A stretch of 24,419 bases of DNA, taken from a virus. How positions within the stretch are numbered: position 1 is the stretch's first letter; every line of letters starts with the position of its first letter. The position numbers and the translations under genes were made by a program. A model generated the notes under the pieces. It ran no database searches. It had not been told where the DNA came from and worked only from the letters and a program-made list of their open reading frames with translations. Shown here one piece after another: positions 1 to 8,128 of the stretch. The DNA lies in IMG/VR virus record IMGVR_UViG_3300031787_000805, positions 1-24,419 of that record. One strand, given 5' to 3'.

Positions 1-1
1 T

Positions 2-106
2 TTGATGCGAACTTATGGCTATAGCGGGTATTTCAGCCCCGAGGCCAAGGTTGCCACCGTGTTTGAACCCATAAATGTGCGACTCGCCAAGGCGTTGAGA
101 CGCTGA
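2..106 (+). CDS. C-terminal fragment of an unidentified upstream gene
   Basis: An open frame enters from the left edge and ends at the TGA at 104-106. It gives 34 residues, including the stretch RTYGYSGYFSPEAK and ending in AKALRR. The real start lies outside the window. The in-frame ATG at 5-7 is probably internal, because a 33-residue protein with no visible ribosome site in the available sequence is unlikely. I do not recognise the family. The fragment sits 37 bases upstream of the terminase genes on the same strand, so it is probably the last gene of the preceding phage module. Confidence 0.5.
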   Translation: MMRTYGYSGYFSPEAKVATVFEPINVRLAKALRR

Positions 107-110
107 CTCT

Positions 111-139
111 TTAACTATTGTTTTATTTGTGCATAAATA
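111..139 (+). promoter_or_regulatory. possible weak promoter ahead of the terminase genes
   Basis: The 37-base gap at 107-143 is clearly AT-rich compared with its surroundings. It holds TTAACT (111-116) and TAAATA (134-139) separated by 17 bases. These match the sigma70 hexamers at only 4/6 and 3/6 positions. Transcription from this site would begin almost at the ATG at 144, giving a leaderless message, which weakens the call. It is listed because this is the only AT-rich intergenic gap in the first 5 kb. Confidence 0.2.
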
Positions 140-143
140 AGCC

Positions 144-398
144 ATGCCAAGACCTAAAGGATCGCCCAACAAGGCAACCGCAGAGGCCAGAGAGGCAATA
201 GCCCGTCTTGTAGACGGCAATGCTCATCGTCTTAACATCTGGCTAGACGAAATCTACGAGACAAAAGGCGCAGAAGCCGCATGGCGCTGCATGATGGATG
301 TCATTGAGTACCACGTACCCAAGCTCGCTAGACACGAACACACCGGGCAGAACGGCGAGAAGATCAAGATGGAAGTGACATGGATGGCTCCCGAGTAG
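144..398 (+). CDS. putative small terminase subunit
   Basis: An 84-residue protein lies directly upstream of the large terminase and overlaps it by 19 bp. It begins with a basic segment (MPRPKGSPNKATAEAREAI), followed by a helical region with DIYE-like and MMDVIEYHVPKLARHE segments. Small terminases recognise the packaging site and regulate the large subunit. The call rests on position and on resemblance to short basic helical proteins often annotated this way in short-tailed environmental phages. At 84 residues it is shorter than classical small terminases such as that of P22, so a different DNA-binding role is possible. No convincing Shine-Dalgarno precedes the ATG at 144, and the start could be read from a leaderless or unusual leader. 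Confidence 0.6.
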   Translation: MPRPKGSPNKATAEAREAIARLVDGNAHRLNIWLDEIYETKGAEAAWRCMMDVIEYHVPKLARHEHTGQNGEKIKMEVTWMAPE

Positions 399-1720
399 TC
401 ATCCCCTACCGCCCTCGCAAGGCGTTCATGCCGTTCCACAACCGAACGCAGCGGTGGGCTTGCCTAGTCGCCCATCGTCGCGCCGGTAAAACAGTTGCAG
501 CCGTCAACGACATCATCCGAGCCGCCATCACTTATCAAGGGGATCGGGGGCTGTTTGCCTACATCGCCCCTTACCGCTCCCAGAGCAAGGCTGTGGCATG
601 GCAATACTTCCTAGAGTTCGCAGAGCCAATCATCCAAAGCAAGAACGAACAGGAATTGCTCATCACCCTGATGAACGGCAGCCAGATACGTCTTTACGGT
701 GCCGACAACGCTGACGCTATGCGCGGCTTGGGCTTCTCGGGCGTGTACATGGACGAATACGGTGACTTTAAGCCAAGCGTATTCGGGAACGTCATACGCC
801 CTGCCCTGTCAGACAAGCAGGGGTGGGCTGTGTTTGGTGGTACGCCCAAAGGCAAGAACCAGTTTTGGGAGATTTACGAAACCGCCACTCGTATCCCTAG
901 CGAGTGGTTCCTGTTGCGCCTGCCCGCCACATCCAGCGGGATTCTCCCGGCGACAGAACTAGCCGCCGCCAGAGCGCAGTTGGCCGAGGATCAGTATCTA
1001 CAGGAGTACGAGTGCAGCTTTGAGGCTGCGATCCTCGGTGCTTTTTTCGGCAAGGAAATGCGAGAGGCAGAGCAGCAGGGACGCATCTGCCAAGTGCCGT
1101 ACGACCCGAATTACCCTGTGTACACCGCGTGGGACTTGGGTTATCGGGACGACACCGCCATTTGGTTCTATCAGTTAGGGCGCGGGGAACTGCGCGTCAT
1201 AGACTTCCACGCTGTCTCTGGCGCTGACATCTACGACATTGCCGAAACGGTGACGCAGAAGCCGTACCGCTACGCCAAACACTACTTACCGCATGACGCC
1301 CGCGCCAAGAGCTTGCAAACGGGCAAGAGCATTATTGAGCAGCTGGCTACGCATCTAGATGTCGCCAAACTCGCTGTCGTTCCCGACATTGGCGTACAGA
1401 GCGGCATACAGGCTGTGCGTATGATTCTGCCGCGTGTGTGGTTTGACGCAGAGAAGTGCCGCGAGGGCATTGAGGCGTTGCGTCAGTATCAACGCGAGTA
1501 CGACGAAGATAAGAAAGCCTATCGTCAGTCACCGCGCCACGATTGGACATCGCACCCTAGTGACGCTTTCCGAATGCTTGCGGTATCATACGCAGAACAG
1601 GCTGACAAGACCCCGACCCTTGAGCCTAAACCGCTGATCGTCGGGCCAGAGAACACCGTAACTCTTAACGATATGTGGGCGGTTCATGACCGCCAAGGCT
1701 CTCGGAGGGCAAGGATATGA
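380..1720 (+). CDS. terL: large terminase subunit (packaging ATPase-nuclease)
   Basis: This is the motor that pumps DNA into the prohead and cuts it. In the 446 residues the N-terminal ATPase shows a Walker A-like AHRRAGKT (31-38), a Walker B GVYMDE (121-126) and a coupling-type motif GGTPKG (153-158). The C-terminal RNase H-like nuclease shows its acidic residues in WDLGYRDDTA (D252), LPHDA (D306) and HPSDAFR (D395). Length and motif order fit the family well. The ATG at 380 lies inside the upstream gene in another frame, which suggests translational coupling. A later in-frame ATG at residue 17 would still keep Walker A, so the exact start is slightly uncertain. Confidence 0.95.
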   Translation: MDGSRVVIPYRPRKAFMPFHNRTQRWACLVAHRRAGKTVAAVNDIIRAAITYQGDRGLFAYIAPYRSQSKAVAWQYFLEFAEPIIQSKNEQELLITLMNGSQIRLYGADNADAMRGLGFSGVYMDEYGDFKPSVFGNVIRPALSDKQGWAVFGGTPKGKNQFWEIYETATRIPSEWFLLRLPATSSGILPATELAAARAQLAEDQYLQEYECSFEAAILGAFFGKEMREAEQQGRICQVPYDPNYPVYTAWDLGYRDDTAIWFYQLGRGELRVIDFHAVSGADIYDIAETVTQKPYRYAKHYLPHDARAKSLQTGKSIIEQLATHLDVAKLAVVPDIGVQSGIQAVRMILPRVWFDAEKCREGIEALRQYQREYDEDKKAYRQSPRHDWTSHPSDAFRMLAVSYAEQADKTPTLEPKPLIVGPENTVTLNDMWAVHDRQGSRRARI

Positions 1721-2010
1721 CCGCGATTAGTCCGACTCGGAACAATTACGTTGCCATCGCCGCGACGAGCAGCAGCACGTTTGGCACCGTTGGCGCGTAC
1801 CTGCACAGCGTCGTTGTCAACGTGCAGACCAACACAGAAGCCACCTGCATCGTTAGCGATAACGGCGTCACCCTCGTCAGCATCCCGGCCACGCAGGCCG
1901 CTGGCGTGTATGTGATCCCGTTGGAAGTTGGCACCAAGGGCCGCATCACCGCGACCTGCTCGGGCAACTCTAACTGCCGCGTTGTCGGCTTGTTCAGCGA
2001 TTACGTATGA
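1717..2010 (+). CDS. small beta-rich protein of unknown function
   Basis: The product is 97 residues, rich in Thr, Val, Ser and Ala with few charges. Alternating hydrophobic residues (for example SVVVNVQTN and VYVIPLEVG) suggest a compact beta-sandwich. It starts at an ATGA overlap with the large terminase stop, and GGAGG at 1704-1708 lies 8 bases before the ATG. The fold impression and its place between terminase and portal suggest a small virion or head-associated protein. No family is recognised. Confidence 0.75.
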   Translation: MTAISPTRNNYVAIAATSSSTFGTVGAYLHSVVVNVQTNTEATCIVSDNGVTLVSIPATQAAGVYVIPLEVGTKGRITATCSGNSNCRVVGLFSDYV

Positions 2011-2165
2011 ACCGCAAGCCCGGCCTGTACGCCAACATCCTCGCCAAGCAGGAGCGCATCAAGGCTGGCTCGGGCGAGCGTATGCGTAAGCCCGGTGACC
2101 CCGGTGCGCCGACTGCCAAGGCGTTTCGCGAGTCAGCCAAGACGGTTAAGAAGGAAAACAAGTGA
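2007..2165 (+). CDS. small basic protein of unknown function
   Basis: The 52-residue product begins MNRKPGLYANILAKQERI and carries a KPGDPGAPTAKAF segment. It is strongly basic and ends in a Lys-rich tail. It starts at an ATGA overlap with the gene before it and ends in a GTGA overlap with the gene after it, which strongly supports real translation despite its size. Short proteins with this KPGLYANI...GSGE.M.KPG pattern are familiar from aquatic tailed phages, but their role is unknown to me. The high charge would be compatible with DNA or RNA binding or with packing inside the head. Confidence 0.75.
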   Translation: MNRKPGLYANILAKQERIKAGSGERMRKPGDPGAPTAKAFRESAKTVKKENK

Positions 2166-2458
2166 GCGCAGCGTGGCAGCGTAAGGCAGGCAAGAACCCA
2201 AAAGGCGGTCTAAATGCCGCTGGTCGTGCCTCCTACAAAGCCGAAACGGGTGGCACGTTGAAACCCCCGGTAAAAGCTGGCGACAACCCCCGCCGCGCCT
2301 CGTTCCTCGCCCGCATGGGCAATATGCCAGGGCCGATGGAAAAGAACGGCGAGCCTACGCGCTTGGCTCTTGCCCTCAAGGCATGGGGCGCAGGCAGCAA
2401 GGCAGAGGCCAAGGCGAAAGCCAAGGCAATCAGCAGTCGTAACGAGAGGAAAGCCTGA
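2162..2458 (+). CDS. small basic conserved phage protein (DUF6321-like, tentative)
   Basis: A 98-residue protein with a GTG start at 2162 in a GTGA overlap with the previous gene. It contains WQRKAGKNPKGGLN, the segment GDNPRRASFLARMGNMPGP, and an Ala/Lys-rich C-terminal helix. This pattern is typical of a small basic protein found in many aquatic phages, which I believe corresponds to DUF6321; that name is from memory and should be checked. Function is unknown. It belongs to a run of three small genes between terminase and portal, and its TGA overlaps the portal ATG (TGATG), implying coupled translation with the portal. Confidence 0.75.
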   Translation: MSAAWQRKAGKNPKGGLNAAGRASYKAETGGTLKPPVKAGDNPRRASFLARMGNMPGPMEKNGEPTRLALALKAWGAGSKAEAKAKAKAISSRNERKA

Positions 2459-4479
2459 TGGACGTATTGGTACAGCCGGAACTGAACAAGTACCTCCGCA
2501 TCATCGGGCAGTACGACAACGAATTTGCCAAGTGGCAGGCGCGTACCAAGAAGATCATCAAGCGTTACCGCGACGATACCCGTGGGCAGACGCTGACCGA
2601 ATCCGCGAAGTTCAACATCCTCTGGTCAAACGTGCAGACGCTACGCCCTGCCGTGTACGCCAAGCTCCCGAAGGCTGACATTGGCCGCCGCTTTGGCGAT
2701 AACGACCCCGTGGGGCGCGTGGCAGGACAACTGCTAGAACGCGCCATTGACTTTGAAATTGAGCATTACCCCGATTACCGCTCAACCATGTCTTACTGCG
2801 TAGAGGATCGGTTCCTCGGTGGACGCGGCACGGCATGGGTACGGTACGAACCGCACACCGCCCCCATTGGCATTGAGGATGACGGCGTATCGGTTACCGG
2901 CAACATTGAGCAGGGCGAGGGCGCACCGCCGCAGATGGAGCGCATAGAGTACGAATGCGCCCCGGTGGATTACGTTCATTGGCGTGACTTTGGTCACAGC
3001 ACCGCCCGCACATGGGAAGAAGTCGGACAGGTATGGCGCTGGGTTTACATGACCCGCGAGGCGCTCGTAGAGCGTTTTGGCGAGGAAATGGCGGCCAAGA
3101 TACCGCTAGACCAAGGCCCAGAGCCGTTGAACGCCTACAACGAAAACAAGCGCCTCTATAATCGCGCAAAGATTTGTGAACTTTGGGACAAGGAAACCCA
3201 GAAGGTTTACTGGTTCAGCAAGGGAATGCCGCAGGTCATTGATACCCGCGATGACCCGCTGGGGCTTGAGGGGTTCTTCCCCTGCCCACGCCCGCTGTAC
3301 GCCACGACGACCAGCGACACGCTCGTACCCGTTCCTGACTTTGTGCTGTACCAAGATCAGGCGATGGAGTTGGACATTCTTTCCGACCGCATTGACGGTT
3401 TGGTGAAATCGCTACGTGTGCGTGGCGTATATGACGCCAGCCAGCCTGCCCTACAACGCCTGATGACGGAGGGCGACAACAATGCGCTTATTCCAGTTGA
3501 TAAGTGGATGGCTTTCAGCGAGAAGGGCGGCCTTAAAGGCAGCATTGACCTTCTCCCGCTGGACACGCTCGCCAACGCCCTACTCAACTGCTACCGCGCC
3601 CGCGAGGACATCAAGAGCCAAATCTACGAAATCACGGGCATCGCAGACATCATCCGAGGTGTCTCGGCAGCCTCAGAAACGGCCACGGCGCAACAGATCA
3701 AAGGCCAGTACGCAGGATTAAGACTGCGCTCCATGCAGGAGGAGGTGGCGATGTTTGCCGCCGAACTCATCCGGCTGAAGGCGCAGGTCATGTGTATGCA
3801 CTACCAGCCAGAGACGATTCTGGCGTATGCCGCTGCCGAGCAGATGACGCCAGCGGATCAACAGTTGATCCCGCAGGCGCTGGAACTGATCCGCAACAAG
3901 CCGTTGCGTAGCTTCCGCATAGACATTGCCTCCGACTCGCTTGTGATGCTGGACGAAAACCAGAACAAACAGGATCGGCTGCAATTCCTACAAGCGTTTG
4001 GTGGGTTCCTAGCCCAAGCACTCCCGGTTGGTCAGGCGTCACCCGAGATGGTGCCGATGATGATGGAGTTGCTGCGCTTTGGTATGCAGGCGTTCAAGGC
4101 CGCTCGCCCGATTGAGGGTCAGATTGACGCCACCTTGCAACAGTTGGCACAGGCCGCCCAACAGCAGCAGCCTGATGGCGAGCAGCAGGGCAAGCAAGCC
4201 GAGTTGCAGCAGAAGGGTCAGATGGAGCAGGGGCGTATGCAGATGGAGGCGGCGCTACAGCAGGCCAAGCTGCAACAGCAGATGCAGATGGAGCAGCTCA
4301 AGAACCAGACCAAGATGGCGATGGAGCAGCAGAAGCAGCAGTTTGAGGCGCAGTTGGAGGCTATGAAGCTGCAAAGTCAGCAGGAAGCCGCCAAGTACAA
4401 AGCCGACATGGACGCCCAAACGCGCCTAATCATCGCGCAGATGAACAAGACCCTACCCCCAACCACGTTTAACCAATGA
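2458..4479 (+). CDS. portal protein (podovirus-type)
   Basis: The portal forms the ring at one head vertex through which DNA enters and leaves and to which the tail attaches. The 673 residues start with a helical segment (LNKYLRIIGQYDNEFAKW) and contain the wing/stem region with SAKFNILWSNVQTLRPAVYA and ITGIADIIRGVS, a conserved type of segment in P22-like portals. From about residue 558 to the end (nt 4129 onward) the protein becomes extremely Gln/Met/Ala-rich and helical, resembling the C-terminal barrel helix known from the P22 portal. It follows the terminase module and precedes the scaffold, as expected. The ATG overlaps the upstream TGA, and GAGAGGAA at 2443-2450 is a good ribosome site. 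Confidence 0.9.
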   Translation: MDVLVQPELNKYLRIIGQYDNEFAKWQARTKKIIKRYRDDTRGQTLTESAKFNILWSNVQTLRPAVYAKLPKADIGRRFGDNDPVGRVAGQLLERAIDFEIEHYPDYRSTMSYCVEDRFLGGRGTAWVRYEPHTAPIGIEDDGVSVTGNIEQGEGAPPQMERIEYECAPVDYVHWRDFGHSTARTWEEVGQVWRWVYMTREALVERFGEEMAAKIPLDQGPEPLNAYNENKRLYNRAKICELWDKETQKVYWFSKGMPQVIDTRDDPLGLEGFFPCPRPLYATTTSDTLVPVPDFVLYQDQAMELDILSDRIDGLVKSLRVRGVYDASQPALQRLMTEGDNNALIPVDKWMAFSEKGGLKGSIDLLPLDTLANALLNCYRAREDIKSQIYEITGIADIIRGVSAASETATAQQIKGQYAGLRLRSMQEEVAMFAAELIRLKAQVMCMHYQPETILAYAAAEQMTPADQQLIPQALELIRNKPLRSFRIDIASDSLVMLDENQNKQDRLQFLQAFGGFLAQALPVGQASPEMVPMMMELLRFGMQAFKAARPIEGQIDATLQQLAQAAQQQQPDGEQQGKQAELQQKGQMEQGRMQMEAALQQAKLQQQMQMEQLKNQTKMAMEQQKQQFEAQLEAMKLQSQQEAAKYKADMDAQTRLIIAQMNKTLPPTTFNQ

Positions 4480-4823
4480 AACGCACCTACGTTTTTATTG
4501 ATGGCGAGTTTGTAGAGCGTCGCAAAGACGAGAAGGGTCAGTATCACTACGTGCAGCCCGACATTCAGCCGTACAAAAGCATGGTTGACGGCAGCATGAT
4601 TACCTCACGCTCACAGCACCGCCGCCATTTGAAGGCGCACGGTTGTGAGGAGGTAGGCAACGACGATCCCGCCAAACACATACGGCGGGAAAAGCAGTCA
4701 AACGAGCGCATGGAACGCCTCAAGTATGAGGTGAACAAGCGCATGACCAACGAACAAGCTGATCGCATCATCAGACAGTTACGCCAAGAGTTGAATTTCA
4801 CCAATCCCCACAGGAGAGGCTAG
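4476..4823 (+). CDS. conserved small phage protein between portal and scaffold
   Basis: The 115-residue product begins MKRTYVFIDGEFVER. Its middle section, YKSMVDGSMITSRSQHRRHL, is followed by HGCEEVGND, and a basic, helical C-terminal half follows. It starts at an ATGA overlap with the portal stop and ends immediately before the scaffold ATG, so all three are probably coupled. Proteins with the same SMVDG..I.SR..HR.HL pattern often lie next to portal and scaffold genes in short-tailed phages. A role in head assembly is inferred from position alone. I cannot assign a Pfam family with confidence. Confidence 0.8.
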   Translation: MKRTYVFIDGEFVERRKDEKGQYHYVQPDIQPYKSMVDGSMITSRSQHRRHLKAHGCEEVGNDDPAKHIRREKQSNERMERLKYEVNKRMTNEQADRIIRQLRQELNFTNPHRRG

Positions 4824-5813
4824 ATGGACATTGAGAATCAGGAAGCCCCACAGGCTGAAACGATTGACCGCAGGGCAATGCTGGAGGAGCAGTTAGAGGC
4901 TGCCGAGCGTGGTGAGCCGATTGAGGCCAGATCACGCGATGAGAGCGGGCGTTTTGCTAAACCCGCCAAAGTGGAGGCAGAACCCGAGGTAGAGGAAGAA
5001 GAACCGCCGGTATGGCGTCGTCCCCCGGCGTCGTGGAAGAAGGATTTCCATGAGGTTTGGCAGAAAGCCGACCCGAAAATGCAGGAATACGCATGGCAGC
5101 GCGAGGAGCAGATGCGAGCGGGCGTGGAACCGCTGCTCTCCAAGGCGCAGTTTGCCGATGCGATGCAGGAAGCCATCAGCCCTTACATGAACACGATTCA
5201 AGGGCTTGGCTTGCAGCCAGAAAAGGCTGTTGCCGCGTTGATGGAGGCTGATCACAAGCTCCGCAACAGCGACCCGCAGACCAAAATGCAGTATTTCGCG
5301 CAGTTGGCGCAGAGCTACGGCATCAACCTAGGCGCAATGCAGGGGCAAGCCCCCACAGCAGCGCCAAACAGCGTTGATCCGATGGTCTACCAACTGCAAA
5401 ACGAACTGAACAAAGTCCGTGGCGAGGTCATGGGCTGGAAACAGCAGCAGGAAATGGTGGAAAACCAGACCCTGCTCAACGAGATCAACCAATTTAGTTT
5501 GAAGGCCGATCATTTTGAAGAAGTCCGACCAACGATGATCCAGCTCCTACAGAGCGGGGTCGCGCAGACGTTGGATGAAGCCTATGATAAGGCCATTCGG
5601 CTTGACCCGACCTTGTTTGAACAGACGCTTAAAGCCCAACAGGCTGAAGTGGCTGCAAAACAGGCGAAGGAGGCCAATCGGGTAGCGAAAACTGCCCGCG
5701 CAGCAGCGGTGAGCGTCAGAAGTGCCACACCCGGCCCAAACACGGCTCCCAAGGCAGCAAACCGTCGCGCACTCTTGGAGGAGGCTTTCTCCGAAACAGA
5801 GCCGCGTTTGTAA
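4824..5813 (+). CDS. putative capsid scaffolding protein
   Basis: Scaffolding proteins guide coat assembly and leave before or during packaging. The 329-residue product has an acidic N-terminal part (EAEPEVEEEEPP, about 51-62), a PPASWKKDFHEVWQKADP segment, and long charged or Gln-rich helices to the C-terminus. The final part is basic and Ala-rich (AAKQAKEANRVAKTARAAA), typical of scaffolds whose basic C-terminus contacts the coat. It sits directly upstream of the major capsid gene. AGGAG at 4812-4816 precedes the ATG. No protease domain was seen. The assignment rests on composition and position rather than on a motif. Confidence 0.75.
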   Translation: MDIENQEAPQAETIDRRAMLEEQLEAAERGEPIEARSRDESGRFAKPAKVEAEPEVEEEEPPVWRRPPASWKKDFHEVWQKADPKMQEYAWQREEQMRAGVEPLLSKAQFADAMQEAISPYMNTIQGLGLQPEKAVAALMEADHKLRNSDPQTKMQYFAQLAQSYGINLGAMQGQAPTAAPNSVDPMVYQLQNELNKVRGEVMGWKQQQEMVENQTLLNEINQFSLKADHFEEVRPTMIQLLQSGVAQTLDEAYDKAIRLDPTLFEQTLKAQQAEVAAKQAKEANRVAKTARAAAVSVRSATPGPNTAPKAANRRALLEEAFSETEPRL

Positions 5814-5822
5814 TTAACTGAT

Positions 5823-5829
5823 AAAGGAG
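5823..5829 (+). promoter_or_regulatory. strong ribosome binding site of the capsid gene
   Basis: AAAGGAG lies 7 bases upstream of the ATG at 5837, in a short AT-rich gap (5814-5836). It is among the best Shine-Dalgarno matches in the window and precedes the protein expected to be made in the largest amount. It also fixes the capsid start. Confidence 0.7.
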
Positions 5830-5836
5830 TCATCAA

Positions 5837-6862
5837 ATGGCATTTGCCAACTCAAGTATCAGCGACATCATTGCTACCACCATCCAGAGCCGTAGCGGTG
5901 AACTCGCTGACAACGTGACGAACAACAACGCGTTGCTTCGTCGTCTTAAGGAGCGTGGGAATGTGCGTGTATTTTCGGGAGGAAACGTCATCCTCCAAGA
6001 AATCATGTACACCGATCCGACCACGAACAACACGAACAGCTACTCCGGTTACGAAGTGCTGAACGTGGGTCAGAACAGCCCGATCAGCTCGGCGCAGTTC
6101 TCCATCACGCAGTACGCTTCTGCGGTGACCATCTCGGGTCTGGAGATGATCCAGAACTCGGGTAAAGAGGCCATCATTGACCTTCTTGACGGTCGCATGG
6201 AAGTGGCCGAAGCCCAGCTGGCTAACCGCATCAGCGGTGACCTGTATGGCGACGGCACCGGCAACGCGGGTAAGAACCTCACGGGTCTTGCTGCTGCTGT
6301 GCCGGATGACCCGACTGTTGGCACCTACGGTGGAATAAACAGAAGTGTGTGGACGTTCTGGCAGTCCAAGAAGTTCTCCGCTTCCGCTGATGGCGGTGGT
6401 GCGGGCGCTGTCTCCAGCACGACCATTCAGGGCTACATGGATGCCCTCGCGGTGCAGTTGGTTCGTGGAACCGACAAGCCTGACCTGATCGTGGCCGACA
6501 ACAACTACTATCGTTTCTACCTGCAGTCGCTCCAAGCGATTCAGCGTATTACCGAGAGTGGTTCTGGCATGGCTGGCGCGGGTTTCGCGTCGTTGAAGTA
6601 CTACGGTGCCGGTATGGCGTCTGACGTTGTGTTGGACGGTGGTATCGGTTCCAGCACGTACAACAGCGGCTCGGGCAACGCGAACCATATGTGGTTCCTC
6701 AACACCAAGTACCTGATGTTCCGCCCCCACAAGGATCGTAATTTCGTTCCGATCGGTGGTGAGCGTCAGGCCGTCAACCAAGACGCCATTGTGAAACTGA
6801 TTGGCTGGGCCGGTAACCTTACCTGCTCGGGCAGCCAGTTCCAAGGCGTTTTGATTGCTTAA
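5837..6862 (+). CDS. major capsid protein
   Basis: This coat protein builds the icosahedral head. The 341-residue sequence has the pattern of HK97-fold coat proteins common in short-tailed phages: an N-terminal helical arm with TTIQSRSGELADNVTNNNAL, then LLRRLKERGNVRVFSGG, a VTISGLEMIQNSGKEAIIDL segment, the helix spanning EVAEAQLANRISGDLYGDGT, and a C-terminal part with NTKYLMFRPHKDRNF. It follows the scaffold and precedes a decoration-type gene. The stop at 6860-6862 is fused to the next gene's ribosome site. Assignment to one named coat family (for example that of Bordetella phage BPP-1) would need a profile search. Confidence 0.9.
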   Translation: MAFANSSISDIIATTIQSRSGELADNVTNNNALLRRLKERGNVRVFSGGNVILQEIMYTDPTTNNTNSYSGYEVLNVGQNSPISSAQFSITQYASAVTISGLEMIQNSGKEAIIDLLDGRMEVAEAQLANRISGDLYGDGTGNAGKNLTGLAAAVPDDPTVGTYGGINRSVWTFWQSKKFSASADGGGAGAVSSTTIQGYMDALAVQLVRGTDKPDLIVADNNYYRFYLQSLQAIQRITESGSGMAGAGFASLKYYGAGMASDVVLDGGIGSSTYNSGSGNANHMWFLNTKYLMFRPHKDRNFVPIGGERQAVNQDAIVKLIGWAGNLTCSGSQFQGVLIA

Positions 6863-6875
6863 GGAGTAAACGACA

Positions 6876-7352
6876 ATGGCTGTTTCTACTAGTAATCTCA
6901 TTGGCGTTTCTCTCGGCTACACGGACTCGTCGCCTGCCTTTAACCTTGGCACCGTCGTCAACCTTGACGATGGCGGTCAGGCTATCTATGTGCAGGCGGC
7001 TTCCACTTGTGCGACCTACGCGGCGGTTTCCGTTCGCGTGGACAACAAGGTAGTTCCGCTCACCACGACCAACTCGGCTGCCTCCAAGGCTGTCGGGTTC
7101 GCGCAGGTGTCCATTGCCTCGGCCTACTACGGCTGGGTGCAGTTGGGCGGTAAGCCTCGCGTGAACGTGGCTGCGGCTTGTGAGCCGAGCGTTCCGCTGT
7201 TCACCACCGCAACCGCTGGCGTTCTTGATGACGCCACGGTAACCGGCGGCCTTGTCGCGGGCATCGTTGCAACCACTTCAGCAGCCTCGGCTTCTGCGGT
7301 GACCTGCATCGCTGGCTACCCGCACGTTGCCACGGGCGTTGTGGGCTTCTAA
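6876..7352 (+). CDS. putative head decoration protein
   Basis: The 158-residue product is rich in Ala, Val, Thr and Gly and low in charge. It appears wholly beta: FNLGTVVNLDDGGQAIYVQA, YGWVQLGGKPRVNVAAACEP and a final VTCIAGYPH segment. Such small beta proteins directly after a major capsid gene usually bind the outside of the head and stabilise it. AAGGAG at 6861-6866, overlapping the capsid stop, lies 9 bases before the ATG at 6876, so strong coupled expression is expected. The function is inferred from position and composition. Confidence 0.7.
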   Translation: MAVSTSNLIGVSLGYTDSSPAFNLGTVVNLDDGGQAIYVQAASTCATYAAVSVRVDNKVVPLTTTNSAASKAVGFAQVSIASAYYGWVQLGGKPRVNVAAACEPSVPLFTTATAGVLDDATVTGGLVAGIVATTSAASASAVTCIAGYPHVATGVVGF

Positions 7353-8128
7353 TGAAGCCGCTGGAGATCACGGTGCAGGCGGCAGGGACGGAGGAGGAGC
7401 TTTGCTCCAATATCCGCTCTGCGCTTGCCCGTGGTCTGCCAGAGTTGACCCTCGCTCCCATCAAACACGATGGTCACATGGTGTTGGTGGCGAGCGGGTG
7501 GTCAATGCCTGATTACATTGACGAGATTAAGGCGCACCGCAAAGCCGGTCGCCCCATTGTGTCCATTAAGGCCACACACGATTTCCTCGTTGAGAACGGC
7601 GTAGAGCCTGACCTGTGGATCAACCTTGACCCACGCGACCGCACCAGCGGCATTAAGCACCTCAACGACCACACGACGTATATGCCAGCCTCGCGCTGCC
7701 CACCCACCACCTTTGACTACCTTAATGGCAAGAAAGTGTTGCTGTGGCACTCATGGGCGCCCGGCCCCGAAATGGAAGCCATTGGCCCCGGCAAACTAGC
7801 GATTGGCGGCGGCACGACTTCGGGTCTGCGAGCCGTCAACATTGGATATATCCTCGGCTACCGTAACTTCACCATGTACGGTTACGACTCTTGCAATAGC
7901 CCGGACGGGCGCAAGAAGTTCTGTGGCGCTACCCCCGGCGCGACCGTAGACATTTGGGTGGGCGGCCCGACAGGCAAAAAGTTCAACTGCAACATGGCAA
8001 TGGCGCAGCAAGCCAACGAGTTTCAGAAACTGTTTGAAGTCATGCCTGACCTAAACTTAAACGTGAAAGGGCCAGGACTGATTGCCGAGATTATGCGGAT
8101 GCGTGACGAACGCGCCGAGGCGGCCTAA
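7352..8128 (+). CDS. DUF115 / MptE-like (Maf-related) protein
   Basis: The 258-residue protein resembles the DUF115 (MptE-like) domain, which includes archaeal 6-hydroxymethylpterin diphosphokinase and the bacterial Maf proteins that glycosylate flagellin. Visible signatures are HMVLVASGWSMPDYIDEIK (42-60), IKATHDFLVENGVEPDLWIN (72-91) followed by LDPRD, GGGTTSGLRAVNIGYILGY (152-170) and FTMYGYDSC (173-181). In many relatives the first loop reads SGPSL; here Trp replaces Pro. The chemistry in a phage is unknown: glycosyl or nucleotide-sugar transfer to virion proteins is one possibility, and loss of activity is another. Its ATG overlaps the decoration gene stop (TAATG), placing an apparent enzyme inside the head genes. 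Confidence 0.7.
   Translation: MKPLEITVQAAGTEEELCSNIRSALARGLPELTLAPIKHDGHMVLVASGWSMPDYIDEIKAHRKAGRPIVSIKATHDFLVENGVEPDLWINLDPRDRTSGIKHLNDHTTYMPASRCPPTTFDYLNGKKVLLWHSWAPGPEMEAIGPGKLAIGGGTTSGLRAVNIGYILGYRNFTMYGYDSCNSPDGRKKFCGATPGATVDIWVGGPTGKKFNCNMAMAQQANEFQKLFEVMPDLNLNVKGPGLIAEIMRMRDERAEAA

Noticed and set aside
5852-6901. Long minus-strand open frame (349 codons) opposite the major capsid gene
   Set aside because: It is the mirror of a well-supported coat gene with biased codons, has no ribosome site or neighbours on that strand, and its Arg/Val/His-rich product resembles no family.
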